Source: Curtobacterium sp. BH-2-1-1
GTDB taxonomy: Bacteria; Actinomycetota; Actinomycetes; Actinomycetales; Microbacteriaceae
Assembly: GCF_001806325.1 (NCBI RefSeq)
Contig: NZ_CP017580.1
Span: 3,720,001-3,784,000, forward strand
Direction of reading: 5' to 3'
DNA: 64,000 bases
In this document: positions 46,962 through 55,197 of the stretch, piece after piece
Layout: each line of letters begins with the position of its first letter
How positions within the stretch are numbered: the first letter of the stretch is position 1
Notes under the pieces: generated by a model
What the model was told of the DNA's origin: nothing
The model's database searches: none
What the model saw: only the letters and a program-made list of their open reading frames with translations
Made by a program: the position numbers and the translations under genes

Positions 46962-48243
46962 TGCTGAGCTCCTTCGATCGGGTGGTGCCGGTGGTGAGGA
47001 CGGTGGTGCGGGTGGTCTCGGCGACGACGCGGCCGCGCTTCACGACGAGGGCGCGGTCCGGGCGGTCGAGCAGCACGCCCGCCGGGTCGGTGGTCGAGAG
47101 GAGCACGAGGTCGGCGTCGGCGCCGGGACGGATGCCGTAGGTCTCGGCGATCCCGACGACCCGTGCAGCCGAGGTCGTCGCCATGTCGAGGACGCGGGCG
47201 AGGTCCTCCGGTCCGGACAGGTGCCCGACCTGCGCGAGCAGCAACCCGATGTCGAGCAGGTCGGCGTTGCCGAACGGGGTGAACGCGTTCCGCACGTTGT
47301 TCGACGAGTACGCACTCGTGACGCCGGCGGCCCAGAGGTCGCGGACCGGGACGACACCACGGCGGACGTCGTGGTCGTCGGCGCGACCGCCGAGGTGCAG
47401 GTCGGTCGCCGGCAGCGGGACGACCGCGACCCCCGCCTCGGCGAGCCGCGCGAACAGGTCGGCCCGCTCGGTCGAGGGCAGGCTCGCGGACGAGGTCATG
47501 TGCCCGAGCGCGACCCGGCCCTGCATCCCGCGGCGGACGACGGTGTCGGCGATGACCCGCGCGAGGGCGAACCGCGGGTCGCTCGTGTCGTCGGCGAAGT
47601 CGGCGTGCAGGTCCGCCGGCACGTCGAACTCCTCGGCGAGGTCGAGGACGGTCTCGACGTGCTCGTGGCACTCGGCGAGGGACCGCTCGTTGTACGTGCA
47701 GCCGCCGATCACGTCCGCGCCGGCACCGAGCGCCTCGCGCAGGAGTGCGAGCGTCCCCGGCGCCTTCGCGATGCCCTCCTGCGGGAACGCGACGATCTGC
47801 AGGTCGAGGGCGTCGCGGTACTCGTCGCGGAGCCCCAGCAGGACCTCGACGCCGGTCAACCCGACGATCGGGTCGACGTCGGGGTGTGCGCGGACCAGCG
47901 TCGTGCCGTTCGTGATCGCCTGGTCGAGCAGGGTGCGCGCGCGGTCCCGGACCGAGCCGTGCGTGAACCCGCGCTTGAGCTCCCCGGTGACGGCGATCGC
48001 CCCGGCGAGCGTCCCGTCCGGGTTCGGACGTTCCCGGTCGAGCAGGGCCTTGTCGACGTGCAGGTGCGACTCGACGAACCCGGGCACGACGACGCGGCCG
48101 GCGCAGTCGACGACCCGGGTGGCGGGGTCGCCGGGCACGGTGCCGACGGCTGCGGTCACCGCGGTGATCGTGCCGTGTTCGACGACGACGTCGACGAGGC
48201 CGGGCTCGTCGACCAGGCGGGCGTTGCGGAGGACCAGGTCCAC
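46954..48243 (-). CDS. cytosine-deaminase-like amidohydrolase
   Basis: A 429-residue metal-dependent hydrolase of the amidohydrolase superfamily. It starts DLVLRNARLVDEPGLVDVVV, with metal ligands in VESHLHVDKALLD (His60, His62), PADLHADFADD and ALGHMTSSASL. The late block SAYSSNNVRNAFTPFGNADLLD aligns with the CodA segment whose Asp binds metal; here Asn is found. It could deaminate or open an N-heterocycle; the substrate is unknown. The GTG follows AGAGGGG. It is divergent from the FadR-type regulator, across an operator. Confidence 0.85.
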   Translation of the reverse strand: MDLVLRNARLVDEPGLVDVVVEHGTITAVTAAVGTVPGDPATRVVDCAGRVVVPGFVESHLHVDKALLDRERPNPDGTLAGAIAVTGELKRGFTHGSVRDRARTLLDQAITNGTTLVRAHPDVDPIVGLTGVEVLLGLRDEYRDALDLQIVAFPQEGIAKAPGTLALLREALGAGADVIGGCTYNERSLAECHEHVETVLDLAEEFDVPADLHADFADDTSDPRFALARVIADTVVRRGMQGRVALGHMTSSASLPSTERADLFARLAEAGVAVVPLPATDLHLGGRADDHDVRRGVVPVRDLWAAGVTSAYSSNNVRNAFTPFGNADLLDIGLLLAQVGHLSGPEDLARVLDMATTSAARVVGIAETYGIRPGADADLVLLSTTDPAGVLLDRPDRALVVKRGRVVAETTRTTVLTTGTTRSKELSNA

Positions 48244-48341
48244 GACGGACCCCTCTTCTTCATCGGTGGTCGGTTGACGCCACCCACCATTCGCCCGTCG
48301 TGTTTCCGGCTCCGTCGCAGCGTGTGACGGGCGTGTAAAAG

Positions 48342-48354
48342 TTGGTCGTACCAA
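48342..48354. promoter_or_regulatory. FadR/GntR-type operator
   Basis: TTGGTCGTACCAA is a perfect palindrome of the TGGT-N3-ACCA kind bound by FadR-subfamily GntR regulators. It lies 17 bp before the regulator's ATG and about 100 bp upstream of the divergent amidohydrolase, well placed for autoregulation and control of both sides. Confidence 0.75.
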
Positions 48355-48370
48355 TGAGCCAAGCAGACCA

Positions 48371-49084
48371 ATGGACCCTAGGCTCCTGCCCATGCAACGA
48401 GGACGCACCCTGAGCGCCGCCACCGCCGCGCACCTCGCGCGCCTGGTGCTCGAGGACCTCGCTCCGGGCGACAAGCTGCCCCCGGAACGGACCCTGGCCG
48501 AGGACCTCGCCGTGTCGCGCACGACCGTCCGCGAGGCCATGCAGGAACTCGAACGTCGACGCCTCGTGTCCCGGACGCCCGGTCGCGGGACGGTCGTGCT
48601 CCCCCGGTCCGAGGAGGCCACCGCGCTCCTCGAACGCCAGACCGGTGTCGGGCACGCCGAGGACCTCGCGCACCGGGCCGAGAACGTCGCCGAGTTCCGG
48701 ACCGTCGTCGAGCCCCAGGTCGCCGCGCTCGCCGCAGCCCGTGCCGGCGAGGCCGACCTGCTCGCGCTCGAACGGATCCTGCAGGCCACGCACGCCGGCC
48801 TCAGCCCCGAGGAGTCCCTCGCGCAGGACGTCGCGTTCCACGTGCAGGTCGCCCGGGCCTCCGGCAACCCACTCCTGGTCTCCCTGTGCGAGCTCAGCAG
48901 CGGCTGGGTGCAGGACGTCCGCGCCCGGTCCCACAGCACGAGCGAGGGCCGCCGGTCGTCGTTCGTGTGGCACGAGCGGATCCTCGACTGCATCCGCCGA
49001 CACGACGAGGGGGCCGCCCGCGCGGCGATGACCGACCACCTCGCCGACGTCGCCCACCTCGTCGAACGGAAGGCCGACCGATGA
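48371..49084 (+). CDS. FadR-subfamily GntR transcriptional regulator
   Basis: 237 residues (230 if the ATG at 48392 is used). Winged helix at about 36-74: KLPPERTLAEDLAVSRTTVR, then EAMQELERRRLVSRTPGRGT. The all-helical FCD effector domain follows, with FRTVVEPQVAALAA, AQDVAFHVQVARASGNPLL and WHERILDCIRRHDEGAARAAM, holding the Asp/His residues that bind metal and carboxylate ligands. It probably represses the flanking catabolic genes until a pathway acid binds. Overlaps the next gene by 4 bp. Confidence 0.9.
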   Translation: MDPRLLPMQRGRTLSAATAAHLARLVLEDLAPGDKLPPERTLAEDLAVSRTTVREAMQELERRRLVSRTPGRGTVVLPRSEEATALLERQTGVGHAEDLAHRAENVAEFRTVVEPQVAALAAARAGEADLLALERILQATHAGLSPEESLAQDVAFHVQVARASGNPLLVSLCELSSGWVQDVRARSHSTSEGRRSSFVWHERILDCIRRHDEGAARAAMTDHLADVAHLVERKADR

Positions 49085-50175
49085 CGACCCCCGCGATCCC
49101 GACCCTCCAGCCCGGAAGGGGACCGGTCCGCGCCGACCGCTACCTGCCGGTCGACCCGGACACCGTCCTCTGGGGGCGGCTGCCGAACGCCGACGACCGA
49201 CCGGCGATCACCGTCGTGCCGGGCGAGTCCGTGACGATCGACACCGTCAGCCACGAGGGGATCCTCCCCGACCAGGGCAGTGACCCACGTGCCTTCTTCG
49301 CCACGCACGGCGTCGCACCGGAGCACGTGCTCGACGACGCCGTCGCGATCGCCCGGACCGGACGCCGCGACCCCGACGCAGACGGACCGCACGTCGTGTC
49401 CGGGCCCGTCGGCGTCGCGGGCGCACGACCGGGGGACGTCCTCACCATGACCGTCGTCGAGACGCTCCCCCGCGTGCACTACGGCGTCGTGTCGAACCGC
49501 CACGGCCGGGGCGCGCTGCACGGCGAGTACCCCGTCGACGGCACGACCGTGAGCGTCTTCGCCGACGTCGTCGACTCCCCCGCCGGACTCCGCGGCCGCA
49601 TCCCCCTGACACCCGCCCGCGAACGGTTCGCCCGGTTCCCGCTCGCCCCGTTCCTCGGGATCATGGGCGTCGCGACCCCCGGGGAGCGCCGGCACTCGGT
49701 CCCGCCGGGCCGCCACGGCGGGAACATCGACGTGAACCTCCTGCAGGCGGGCACGCAGCTGCACCTGCCCGTCCTCGTGCCCGGTGCGCTCGCGTACGTC
49801 GGCGACCCGCACTTCGCGCAGGGCGACGGCGAGGTGGCGCTCACCGCGATGGAGGCCTCGCTCCGCGCGACGGTCCGGTTCGACCTGACACCGGCCGACG
49901 AGGCCGCGAGCCGGTTCGGCGACCTCGTGTGGCCGGTCGCCGAGACCCAGGAGTACCTCGTCCCCACCGGGATGGACCCCGACCTCGACGAGGCCGTCCG
50001 GGAGTGCGTCCGGCACGCCGTCGCGATCCTCGGTGCGCGCTGGGGGATGGAGCCGCACCTGGCGTACGCCTACCTCTCCGCCGCGACCGACTTCGACATC
50101 TCGCAGGTGGTCGACCTCGTCACCGGTGTCCACGCCCGCATCCGCAAGGCCGACTTCGAGGAGCCCACCCGATGA
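49081..50175 (+). CDS. acetamidase/formamidase family protein
   Basis: 364 residues of the FmdA/AmdA family: GPVGVAGARPGDVLTMTVVE, GIMGVATPGE, then the hallmark GGNIDVNLLQAGTQLHLPV and DPHFAQGDGEVALTAME. Members hydrolyse formamide, acetamide or related short amides to acid and ammonia; some are unassigned. ATG at 49081 overlaps the regulator stop; its own stop overlaps the amidase start. A late step releasing ammonia in the island is likely. Confidence 0.85.
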   Translation: MTTPAIPTLQPGRGPVRADRYLPVDPDTVLWGRLPNADDRPAITVVPGESVTIDTVSHEGILPDQGSDPRAFFATHGVAPEHVLDDAVAIARTGRRDPDADGPHVVSGPVGVAGARPGDVLTMTVVETLPRVHYGVVSNRHGRGALHGEYPVDGTTVSVFADVVDSPAGLRGRIPLTPARERFARFPLAPFLGIMGVATPGERRHSVPPGRHGGNIDVNLLQAGTQLHLPVLVPGALAYVGDPHFAQGDGEVALTAMEASLRATVRFDLTPADEAASRFGDLVWPVAETQEYLVPTGMDPDLDEAVRECVRHAVAILGARWGMEPHLAYAYLSAATDFDISQVVDLVTGVHARIRKADFEEPTR

Positions 50176-51728
50176 CCACGCACCCCGACGCTCCCGAGGG
50201 TCTCCTCGAGGCACTCGACGCGTACGAGGCCGCCCTGCTGACGAACGACCTCGACGCCCTCGACGACGCGTTCGTCGACGCACCCGGCACGATGCGCGGC
50301 GACGACCGCGGGCTGCTCGTCGGCCACGACGCGATCAGCGCCTTCCGCGGAGCACGCGGCGGGGTCGCGACCAGGACGTTGACGCGGGTCGAGGTCCGGC
50401 CCCTCGCCGAGGACCTCGCCCTCGTCGTGTCGGTGTCCCGGTTCGCCGCCGGCGGCCACGGCCTCCAGACCCAGCTGTGGCGCCGCACGACCGCACACGA
50501 CGACACCGGCCCCGTCGCGTGCTGGCGCATCGAGGCAGCACACGTGACCGGCCGCCCCCGCGCCTTCGACCCGACCGTCTGGCGGGCTGTCGGCGACCCG
50601 CTCGTCGCACCCAGCGCCTCCGGGCCGCTCGACGGGCGCACCGTCGCGGTCAAGGACCTCTATGCCGTGCCCGGCCAACCCGTCGGTGCCGGCAACCCCA
50701 CCTTCCTGCGCGAGGCGCCGGTCGAGACGGCCGCGGCACCGGCCGTCGCGGCGCTCCTCGCCGCCGGTGCGGCGATCCGCGGGATCGCGCGCACCGACGA
50801 GTTCGCGTACAACCTCACCGGACGGAACGAGCACCACGGCACACCGCCGAACGCCGCGGACCCGACGCGGCTGCCAGGGGGCTCGTCCAGCGGCTCCGCG
50901 TCGGCCGTCGGTCTCGGCATGGCCGACATCGGGATCGGCACGGACACCGCCGGGTCCGTCCGGGTCCCCGCCTCGTACCAGGGGCTCTGGGGCCTCCGGA
51001 CGACCCACGGCACGGTCCCCCGCGACGGTCTGCTCCCCCTCGCACCGTCCTTCGACACCGTGGGGTGGCTCACCCGCGACGCCGAGACGCTCCTCGCCGT
51101 GGTCGACGCCACCGTGCCCGACCCCGGTCCGGCCCCGGCACCGACGCCCCTCGTCGTCCCGGAGGACCTGCTCGCCCTGGTCGACCCCGACACCGCCAGC
51201 GCGTTCTCGGCGTTCACCCGGTGCCTCGACGACGAACCCGACCGGGTCCGGCTCGCGGACCTCGGCGTCCCCGCCCCCGACGAGCTCCGCGAACTGCTCC
51301 GCCTGGTGCAGGCCGCCGAGGCCGTCGCCGCCCACGGAGCCTGGATCGCCCGACACCCCGGCGCGTTGAGCACCGTCGTCGGGGACCGGTTCGCAGCAGC
51401 CGCGGCGAACGACCCCGCCGCCACCGCCGACGCGGTCCAGCGCCTCGGCGTCGTCCGGGACACCATCCGCCGGGCGCTGGTCGGCCTGACCCTCGTGTTC
51501 CCGACCGTGCCGGGCCCCGCACCGCTCGTGTCCGCCGACGCCGCCGCACTCGAGCGCAGCAGGACCGCGACGACGGGGTTGACGAGCCTCGCGAGCGTGG
51601 GCGGCCTCCCCGCGGTGAGCGCCCCCGCCCTCACCGTCGACGACGCCCCGGTCGGCGTGTGCCTGGTCGGCGCGGTCGGCACCGACCGGGACCTGGTGCG
51701 CCGTGCACGAGACCTGACGACCCGCTGA
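50172..51728 (+). CDS. AtzH-like domain fused to amidase-signature enzyme
   Basis: 518 residues in two parts. Residues 5-129 form an NTF2/SnoaL-like AtzH domain (LLEALDAYEAALLTNDLDAL, GTMRGDDRGLLVGHDAI, LQTQLWRR, ACWRIEAAHVT). From about 150 comes an amidase-signature enzyme with Lys161 in TVAVKDLYAVPG, Ser238-240 in LPGGSSSGSASA and nucleophile Ser262 in GTDTAGSVRVPAS. In cyanuric-acid degraders AtzH is a separate subunit working near AtzE/AtzG, 1-carboxybiuret hydrolase. Here it is covalently joined and no AtzG-like gene is seen. The likely substrate is a ureide or amide; which one is unknown. Confidence 0.85.
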   Translation: MTTHPDAPEGLLEALDAYEAALLTNDLDALDDAFVDAPGTMRGDDRGLLVGHDAISAFRGARGGVATRTLTRVEVRPLAEDLALVVSVSRFAAGGHGLQTQLWRRTTAHDDTGPVACWRIEAAHVTGRPRAFDPTVWRAVGDPLVAPSASGPLDGRTVAVKDLYAVPGQPVGAGNPTFLREAPVETAAAPAVAALLAAGAAIRGIARTDEFAYNLTGRNEHHGTPPNAADPTRLPGGSSSGSASAVGLGMADIGIGTDTAGSVRVPASYQGLWGLRTTHGTVPRDGLLPLAPSFDTVGWLTRDAETLLAVVDATVPDPGPAPAPTPLVVPEDLLALVDPDTASAFSAFTRCLDDEPDRVRLADLGVPAPDELRELLRLVQAAEAVAAHGAWIARHPGALSTVVGDRFAAAAANDPAATADAVQRLGVVRDTIRRALVGLTLVFPTVPGPAPLVSADAAALERSRTATTGLTSLASVGGLPAVSAPALTVDDAPVGVCLVGAVGTDRDLVRRARDLTTR

Positions 51729-51743
51729 GGTGCGCCGGACGAC

Positions 51744-51762
51744 GGAGGCGACCCGCGCCTCC
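51744..51762. repeat. R1 family, short copy g
   Basis: GGAGGCG-ACC-CGCGCCTCC, a shrunken form of the R1 palindrome between the convergent amidase and TrmH genes; a terminator-like position. Confidence 0.45.
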
Positions 51763-51768
51763 CGGCCC

Positions 51769-52596
51769 TCAGGCCCGCGCGGAAGCGAGCCGCTGCGCGT
51801 GCGTGACCGCCCAGAGCCCGACGGCGCTCGCCGCGGCGACGTTCAACGAGTCGACGCCGTGCGCCATCGGGATGCGCACGGTGGTGTCGGCGGACGCGAT
51901 CGCCGCCGGCGTGAGGCCCTGCCCCTCGGTGCCCATCACGAGCGCCACGCGGTCCGGGACGTCCGCGACGAACGCGTCGAGGTCCACCGAGCGGTCCGTC
52001 AGGGCCATCGCGGCGAGGTGGAAGCCCTGCGCCCGGAGCTCCTCGCCGGCGGCCGGCCAGTCGCCGATGCGGGTCCACGGCACCTGCAGCACCGTGCCCA
52101 TGCTGACGCGGACGCTGCGCCGGTAGAGCGGGTCGGCGCAGCGGGGGCTGACCAGGACGGCGTCGGCCCCGAGGCCGGCGACGCTCCGGAACACCGCGCC
52201 GACGTTGGTGTGGTCGACGATGTCCTCGAGCACCACCACGACCCTGGCGTCGCGCACCACGTCCGCGACGCTCGGCAGCTCCGGGCGATGCATCGCGGCG
52301 ATGGCGCCGCGGTGCATCCGGAAGCCGGTGAGGTCCTCGAGCAGGTCGTCGGGGCCGACGAACACGGGGCCGTCGTGGTCCGCGACGACCGGGAGCACGC
52401 TGTCGAGCCACTTCTCCTGGACCAGCACGCTCCGCGGGACGTGCCCGGCGCGGACCGCCCGCTCGATGACCGTGTTCGACTCGGCGATGTACAGGCCGCC
52501 CTCCGGCTCGGACACGCGCCGCAGGGCGACGTCGGTGAGCCGGGCGAAGTCGTCGAGGCGGGGGTCGTCGAGGGAGTCGATGCGGACGGCGTGCAC
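51769..52596 (-). CDS. TrmH/SpoU-family RNA methyltransferase
   Basis: A 275-residue SPOUT enzyme: N-terminal substrate-binding part (EGGLYIAESNTVIERAVRAG) and knotted SAM domain with VVVLEDIVDHTNVGAVFRSV, DAVLVSPRCADPLYRRSVRVSMG, VALVMGTEGQGLTPAAIA and IPMAHGVDSLNVAAASAVGLW, the three SpoU motifs. It 2'-O-methylates a ribose in tRNA or rRNA; the target is unknown. GTG at 52596. Confidence 0.88.
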   Translation of the reverse strand: MHAVRIDSLDDPRLDDFARLTDVALRRVSEPEGGLYIAESNTVIERAVRAGHVPRSVLVQEKWLDSVLPVVADHDGPVFVGPDDLLEDLTGFRMHRGAIAAMHRPELPSVADVVRDARVVVVLEDIVDHTNVGAVFRSVAGLGADAVLVSPRCADPLYRRSVRVSMGTVLQVPWTRIGDWPAAGEELRAQGFHLAAMALTDRSVDLDAFVADVPDRVALVMGTEGQGLTPAAIASADTTVRIPMAHGVDSLNVAAASAVGLWAVTHAQRLASARA

Positions 52597-52695
52597 GGGG
52601 CTCGTTTCGGGGTCGGTGTGGGGGCCGGTGGCGGCGGGGCACGACCTGGCGTCGTCCACGGGAAGTGACCGGGGCGGTCGGCTGTTGAGGGTACC

Positions 52696-53559
52696 GTGAA
52701 CACGATGGCGACGAGCGAACCGACCAGCACCGCGAGCGCGACCGCGTCCGGGCAGGCCCTCGACCGCGCCGTCGAGCTCCTCGCCGGCAAGCGCATCGCC
52801 GTGCTCTCCGGCGCCGGGCTGAGCACGGACTCCGGCATCCCCGACTACCGGGGCGCCGGCCGCGTCGTCCGGAAGCCGATGACCTTCCAGGAGTTCCGCG
52901 CCGACCCCGCCAAGCGGCAGCGCTACTGGGCCGGCTCGCACCTCGGCTGGCGCACCTTCGCCTCGGCCCGTCCGAACGCCGGGCACCAGGCCCTCGCGGC
53001 GCTCGAACGCGACGGCATCGTCACGGGGGTCGTCACGCAGAACGTCGACGGACTGCACCTCCGCTCCGGATCACGTCGGGTCGTCGAGATCCACGGGTCG
53101 ATGGACCGTGCCGTCTGCCTCACCTGCGGGCAGGTGTTCTCGCGCGCCGACCTCGCGACCGTGCTCGACCGGGACAACCCGTGGATCGACGAGCCCGGGT
53201 CGGTGCAGCTCCAGCCCGACGGCGACGTCGAGATCACCGACGTCGAGCGCTTCCGGGTGCCGGACTGCTCGGTGTGCGGCGGGGTGCTGAAGCCCGACGT
53301 GGTGTTCTTCGGCGAGTTCGTCCCGGCCGAGAAGTTCCGCGAGGCCGTCTCCATCGTCGCCGAGGCCGACGCGCTCCTCGTCGTCGGCTCGTCCCTCACC
53401 GTGAACTCCGGCGTCCGGCTCGTCGACCACGCCGCACGACGGAAGCACCCCGTGGTCATCGTGAACCGCGGCACGACCCGCAGCGACCCCCGGGCAGCGG
53501 TCAAGATCGACGCCGGCACGACCGAGACGCTCGAAGCCCTGGCGGCACGGCTGCGATGA
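52696..53559 (+). CDS. sirtuin (Sir2) NAD-dependent deacylase
   Basis: 287 residues: NAD site VLSGAGLSTDSGIPDYRGAG, TQNVDGLH, catalytic His in EIHGSMDRA, zinc CLTCG and CSVCGG, and LLVVGSSLTVNSG. It removes acyl groups from lysines with NAD. An insertion between the two zinc pairs (IDEPGSVQLQPDGDVEITD) resembles the actinobacterial/class M-like sirtuins. GTG at 52696 with GAGGG before; ATG at 52705 is an alternative. Confidence 0.9.
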   Translation: MNTMATSEPTSTASATASGQALDRAVELLAGKRIAVLSGAGLSTDSGIPDYRGAGRVVRKPMTFQEFRADPAKRQRYWAGSHLGWRTFASARPNAGHQALAALERDGIVTGVVTQNVDGLHLRSGSRRVVEIHGSMDRAVCLTCGQVFSRADLATVLDRDNPWIDEPGSVQLQPDGDVEITDVERFRVPDCSVCGGVLKPDVVFFGEFVPAEKFREAVSIVAEADALLVVGSSLTVNSGVRLVDHAARRKHPVVIVNRGTTRSDPRAAVKIDAGTTETLEALAARLR

Positions 53560-53653
53560 GGTGCCGCGCCGCGTCCGGGACGAGGTGCCGCGCCGCGTCC
53601 GGGACGAGGTGCCGCGCCGCGTCCGGGATGAGGTGCCGCGCCGCGTCTGGGAT
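53557..53653 (+). repeat. four-copy 24-bp minisatellite between sirtuin and phosphatase genes
   Basis: Four near-identical copies of a 24-bp unit (GAGGTGCCGCGCCGCGTCCG plus GGAC). The first begins at the sirtuin stop, the last ends 10 bp before the phosphatase GTG. The unit is in frame with the phosphatase and would read VPRRVRDE repeats if an upstream GTG were used. Confidence 0.9.
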
Positions 53654-53662
53654 GATCGTGCG

Positions 53663-54301
53663 GTGACGACGCTCCTGTACCTGGTCCGGCACGGCGAGAC
53701 CGACTGGAACGCCGAACGGCGCATCCAGGGCTCGACGGACATCCCCCTGAACGACACCGGACGCCGACAGGCCCGATCCACCGCGACCCTGCTCGACCGC
53801 CGGCGGTTCGACGCCGTCGTCGCGTCGCCGCTGTCCCGGGCGTTCGAGACCGGATCGATCATCGCGGACCACCTCGGTCTCGCAGCGCCCGCCACGTACG
53901 CAGGGCTGGCGGAACGCTCCTACGGCGAGGCCGAGGGCCTGACCGACGACGAGGTCCGCGAGCGCTACCCGCACGACGACATCCCGGGCCGCGAGTCCCG
54001 CAGCGCGCTGCTCGACCGCGTCACCGAGACACTCGCCGAGATCGCGGTCCGGTACGACGCCGGCAGCGTCGTCGTCGCGACCCACGGCGCCGTGATCCGC
54101 AGCATCGTCAACGCCGCCGCCCCCGGCACCGCCGACCGGCACAGCACCCCGATCCGGAACGGGTCCGTGCACTCGTTCCGGTGGGACCCCGAGCGCTTCC
54201 ACGCCGAGCTCGTGCGGTTCGACGACCCGATCGACGGGGTCTCGGACGGGCCCGGCCGGTACGCCTTCGAGTACCAGAACCCACTCGAGCGCCGCGGGTA
54301 G
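53663..54301 (+). CDS. histidine phosphatase (phosphoglycerate-mutase-like)
   Basis: 212 residues: LYLVRHGETDWNAERRIQGS (catalytic His, RHG), PLNDTGRRQA, ASPLSRAFETG, LAERSYGEAEG and VVVATHGAVIRSIV with the second His. A broad-specificity acid-phosphatase or mutase fold; substrate unknown. The GTG at 53663 places the RHG motif at its usual position; longer starts would add tandem VPRRVRDE copies from the minisatellite. Confidence 0.88.
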   Translation: MTTLLYLVRHGETDWNAERRIQGSTDIPLNDTGRRQARSTATLLDRRRFDAVVASPLSRAFETGSIIADHLGLAAPATYAGLAERSYGEAEGLTDDEVRERYPHDDIPGRESRSALLDRVTETLAEIAVRYDAGSVVVATHGAVIRSIVNAAAPGTADRHSTPIRNGSVHSFRWDPERFHAELVRFDDPIDGVSDGPGRYAFEYQNPLERRG

Positions 54302-54396
54302 CGCCGCGGGTTGCCGCCGGGAGCCGCCGCGCGCTGTCGGTGGTGTCGTACTAGGCTCCGATCCACTCGCAGACCCGAGCGTGTGAGGGGGCTGAC

Positions 54397-55146
54397 ATGA
54401 CCGTCGACGGACCCGGTGGTGGGGGCGCTCGGCCCGGCTGGCCGCAGTCGCCCGATCCGGACGACCTCGATCGTGCCTTCGGCCCGGGCACGGCATCCGT
54501 CCCGGTGCGGACCCCGCGGCAGCGTGTCCGACGCAGCGCCCTGGTCGGTGTGGGCGTGATCATCGCTGCCGGTGTGCTCGCCGTCGTGCTCGTCACCATC
54601 ATCGGCAGCGTGCAGAACGGCGTCGGTGGCGTGTTCCCCCGCCCCGATGCCGCGCTCGACCGGTTCGGCAGCGCCGCGCGGGACCTCGACGGCGTCGAGG
54701 GCGTGCGCGACTCGGAACCGAAGAAGACCTCGTTCGCGAGCTACGACGTCGAGTCCACCGTCACGGTGTCGCCGACGCTCTCCGACGAGGAACGGACCGC
54801 GGTCGTCGACGACCTGCGCGCCGCAGCGAAGACGGCGAGCGGCAACGGCGTCCGGGTGTTCGCCGTGGCGGACCTCGGTGCGCTCGAGATCGGGGTCTCT
54901 CCGGACGAGCGCACCACGGAACAGCGTCTGACGCTCGCCCGGCAGCTCGACGCGATCGGCGGTGTCTCGGGCGTGCGGTGCTCGTGGGGCGACGGCGGCC
55001 CGTCGGACGAGCCGGCCGACCAGGCGATCACGGTCGAGACGATCGGGCGCGGGGCTGCGCTCGACGCCGTGGTGGCGAAGGCGACGCAGGAGGCGCAGGC
55101 GGTGTTCCCGGGGGCCACGGTGTCGGCGGAGCGGCCGTCGTCCTGA
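54397..55146 (+). CDS. single-pass membrane protein of unknown function
   Basis: 249 residues: Gly/Pro-rich cytosolic start, one membrane helix (SALVGVGVIIAAGVLAVVLVTII, about 48-70), and an outside domain of about 170 residues with alternating strands and helices, e.g. SFASYDVESTVTVSPTLSDE and GALEIGVSPDERTTEQRLTL, and a single Cys. No family is recognised with confidence. Good site GAGGGGG before the ATG. Confidence 0.7.
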   Translation: MTVDGPGGGGARPGWPQSPDPDDLDRAFGPGTASVPVRTPRQRVRRSALVGVGVIIAAGVLAVVLVTIIGSVQNGVGGVFPRPDAALDRFGSAARDLDGVEGVRDSEPKKTSFASYDVESTVTVSPTLSDEERTAVVDDLRAAAKTASGNGVRVFAVADLGALEIGVSPDERTTEQRLTLARQLDAIGGVSGVRCSWGDGGPSDEPADQAITVETIGRGAALDAVVAKATQEAQAVFPGATVSAERPSS

Positions 55147-55197
55147 GGCGGGTCGGTGCGCGCGACCGGCGCCCGAAGCCTGCTGGCTCGGGCTGGC

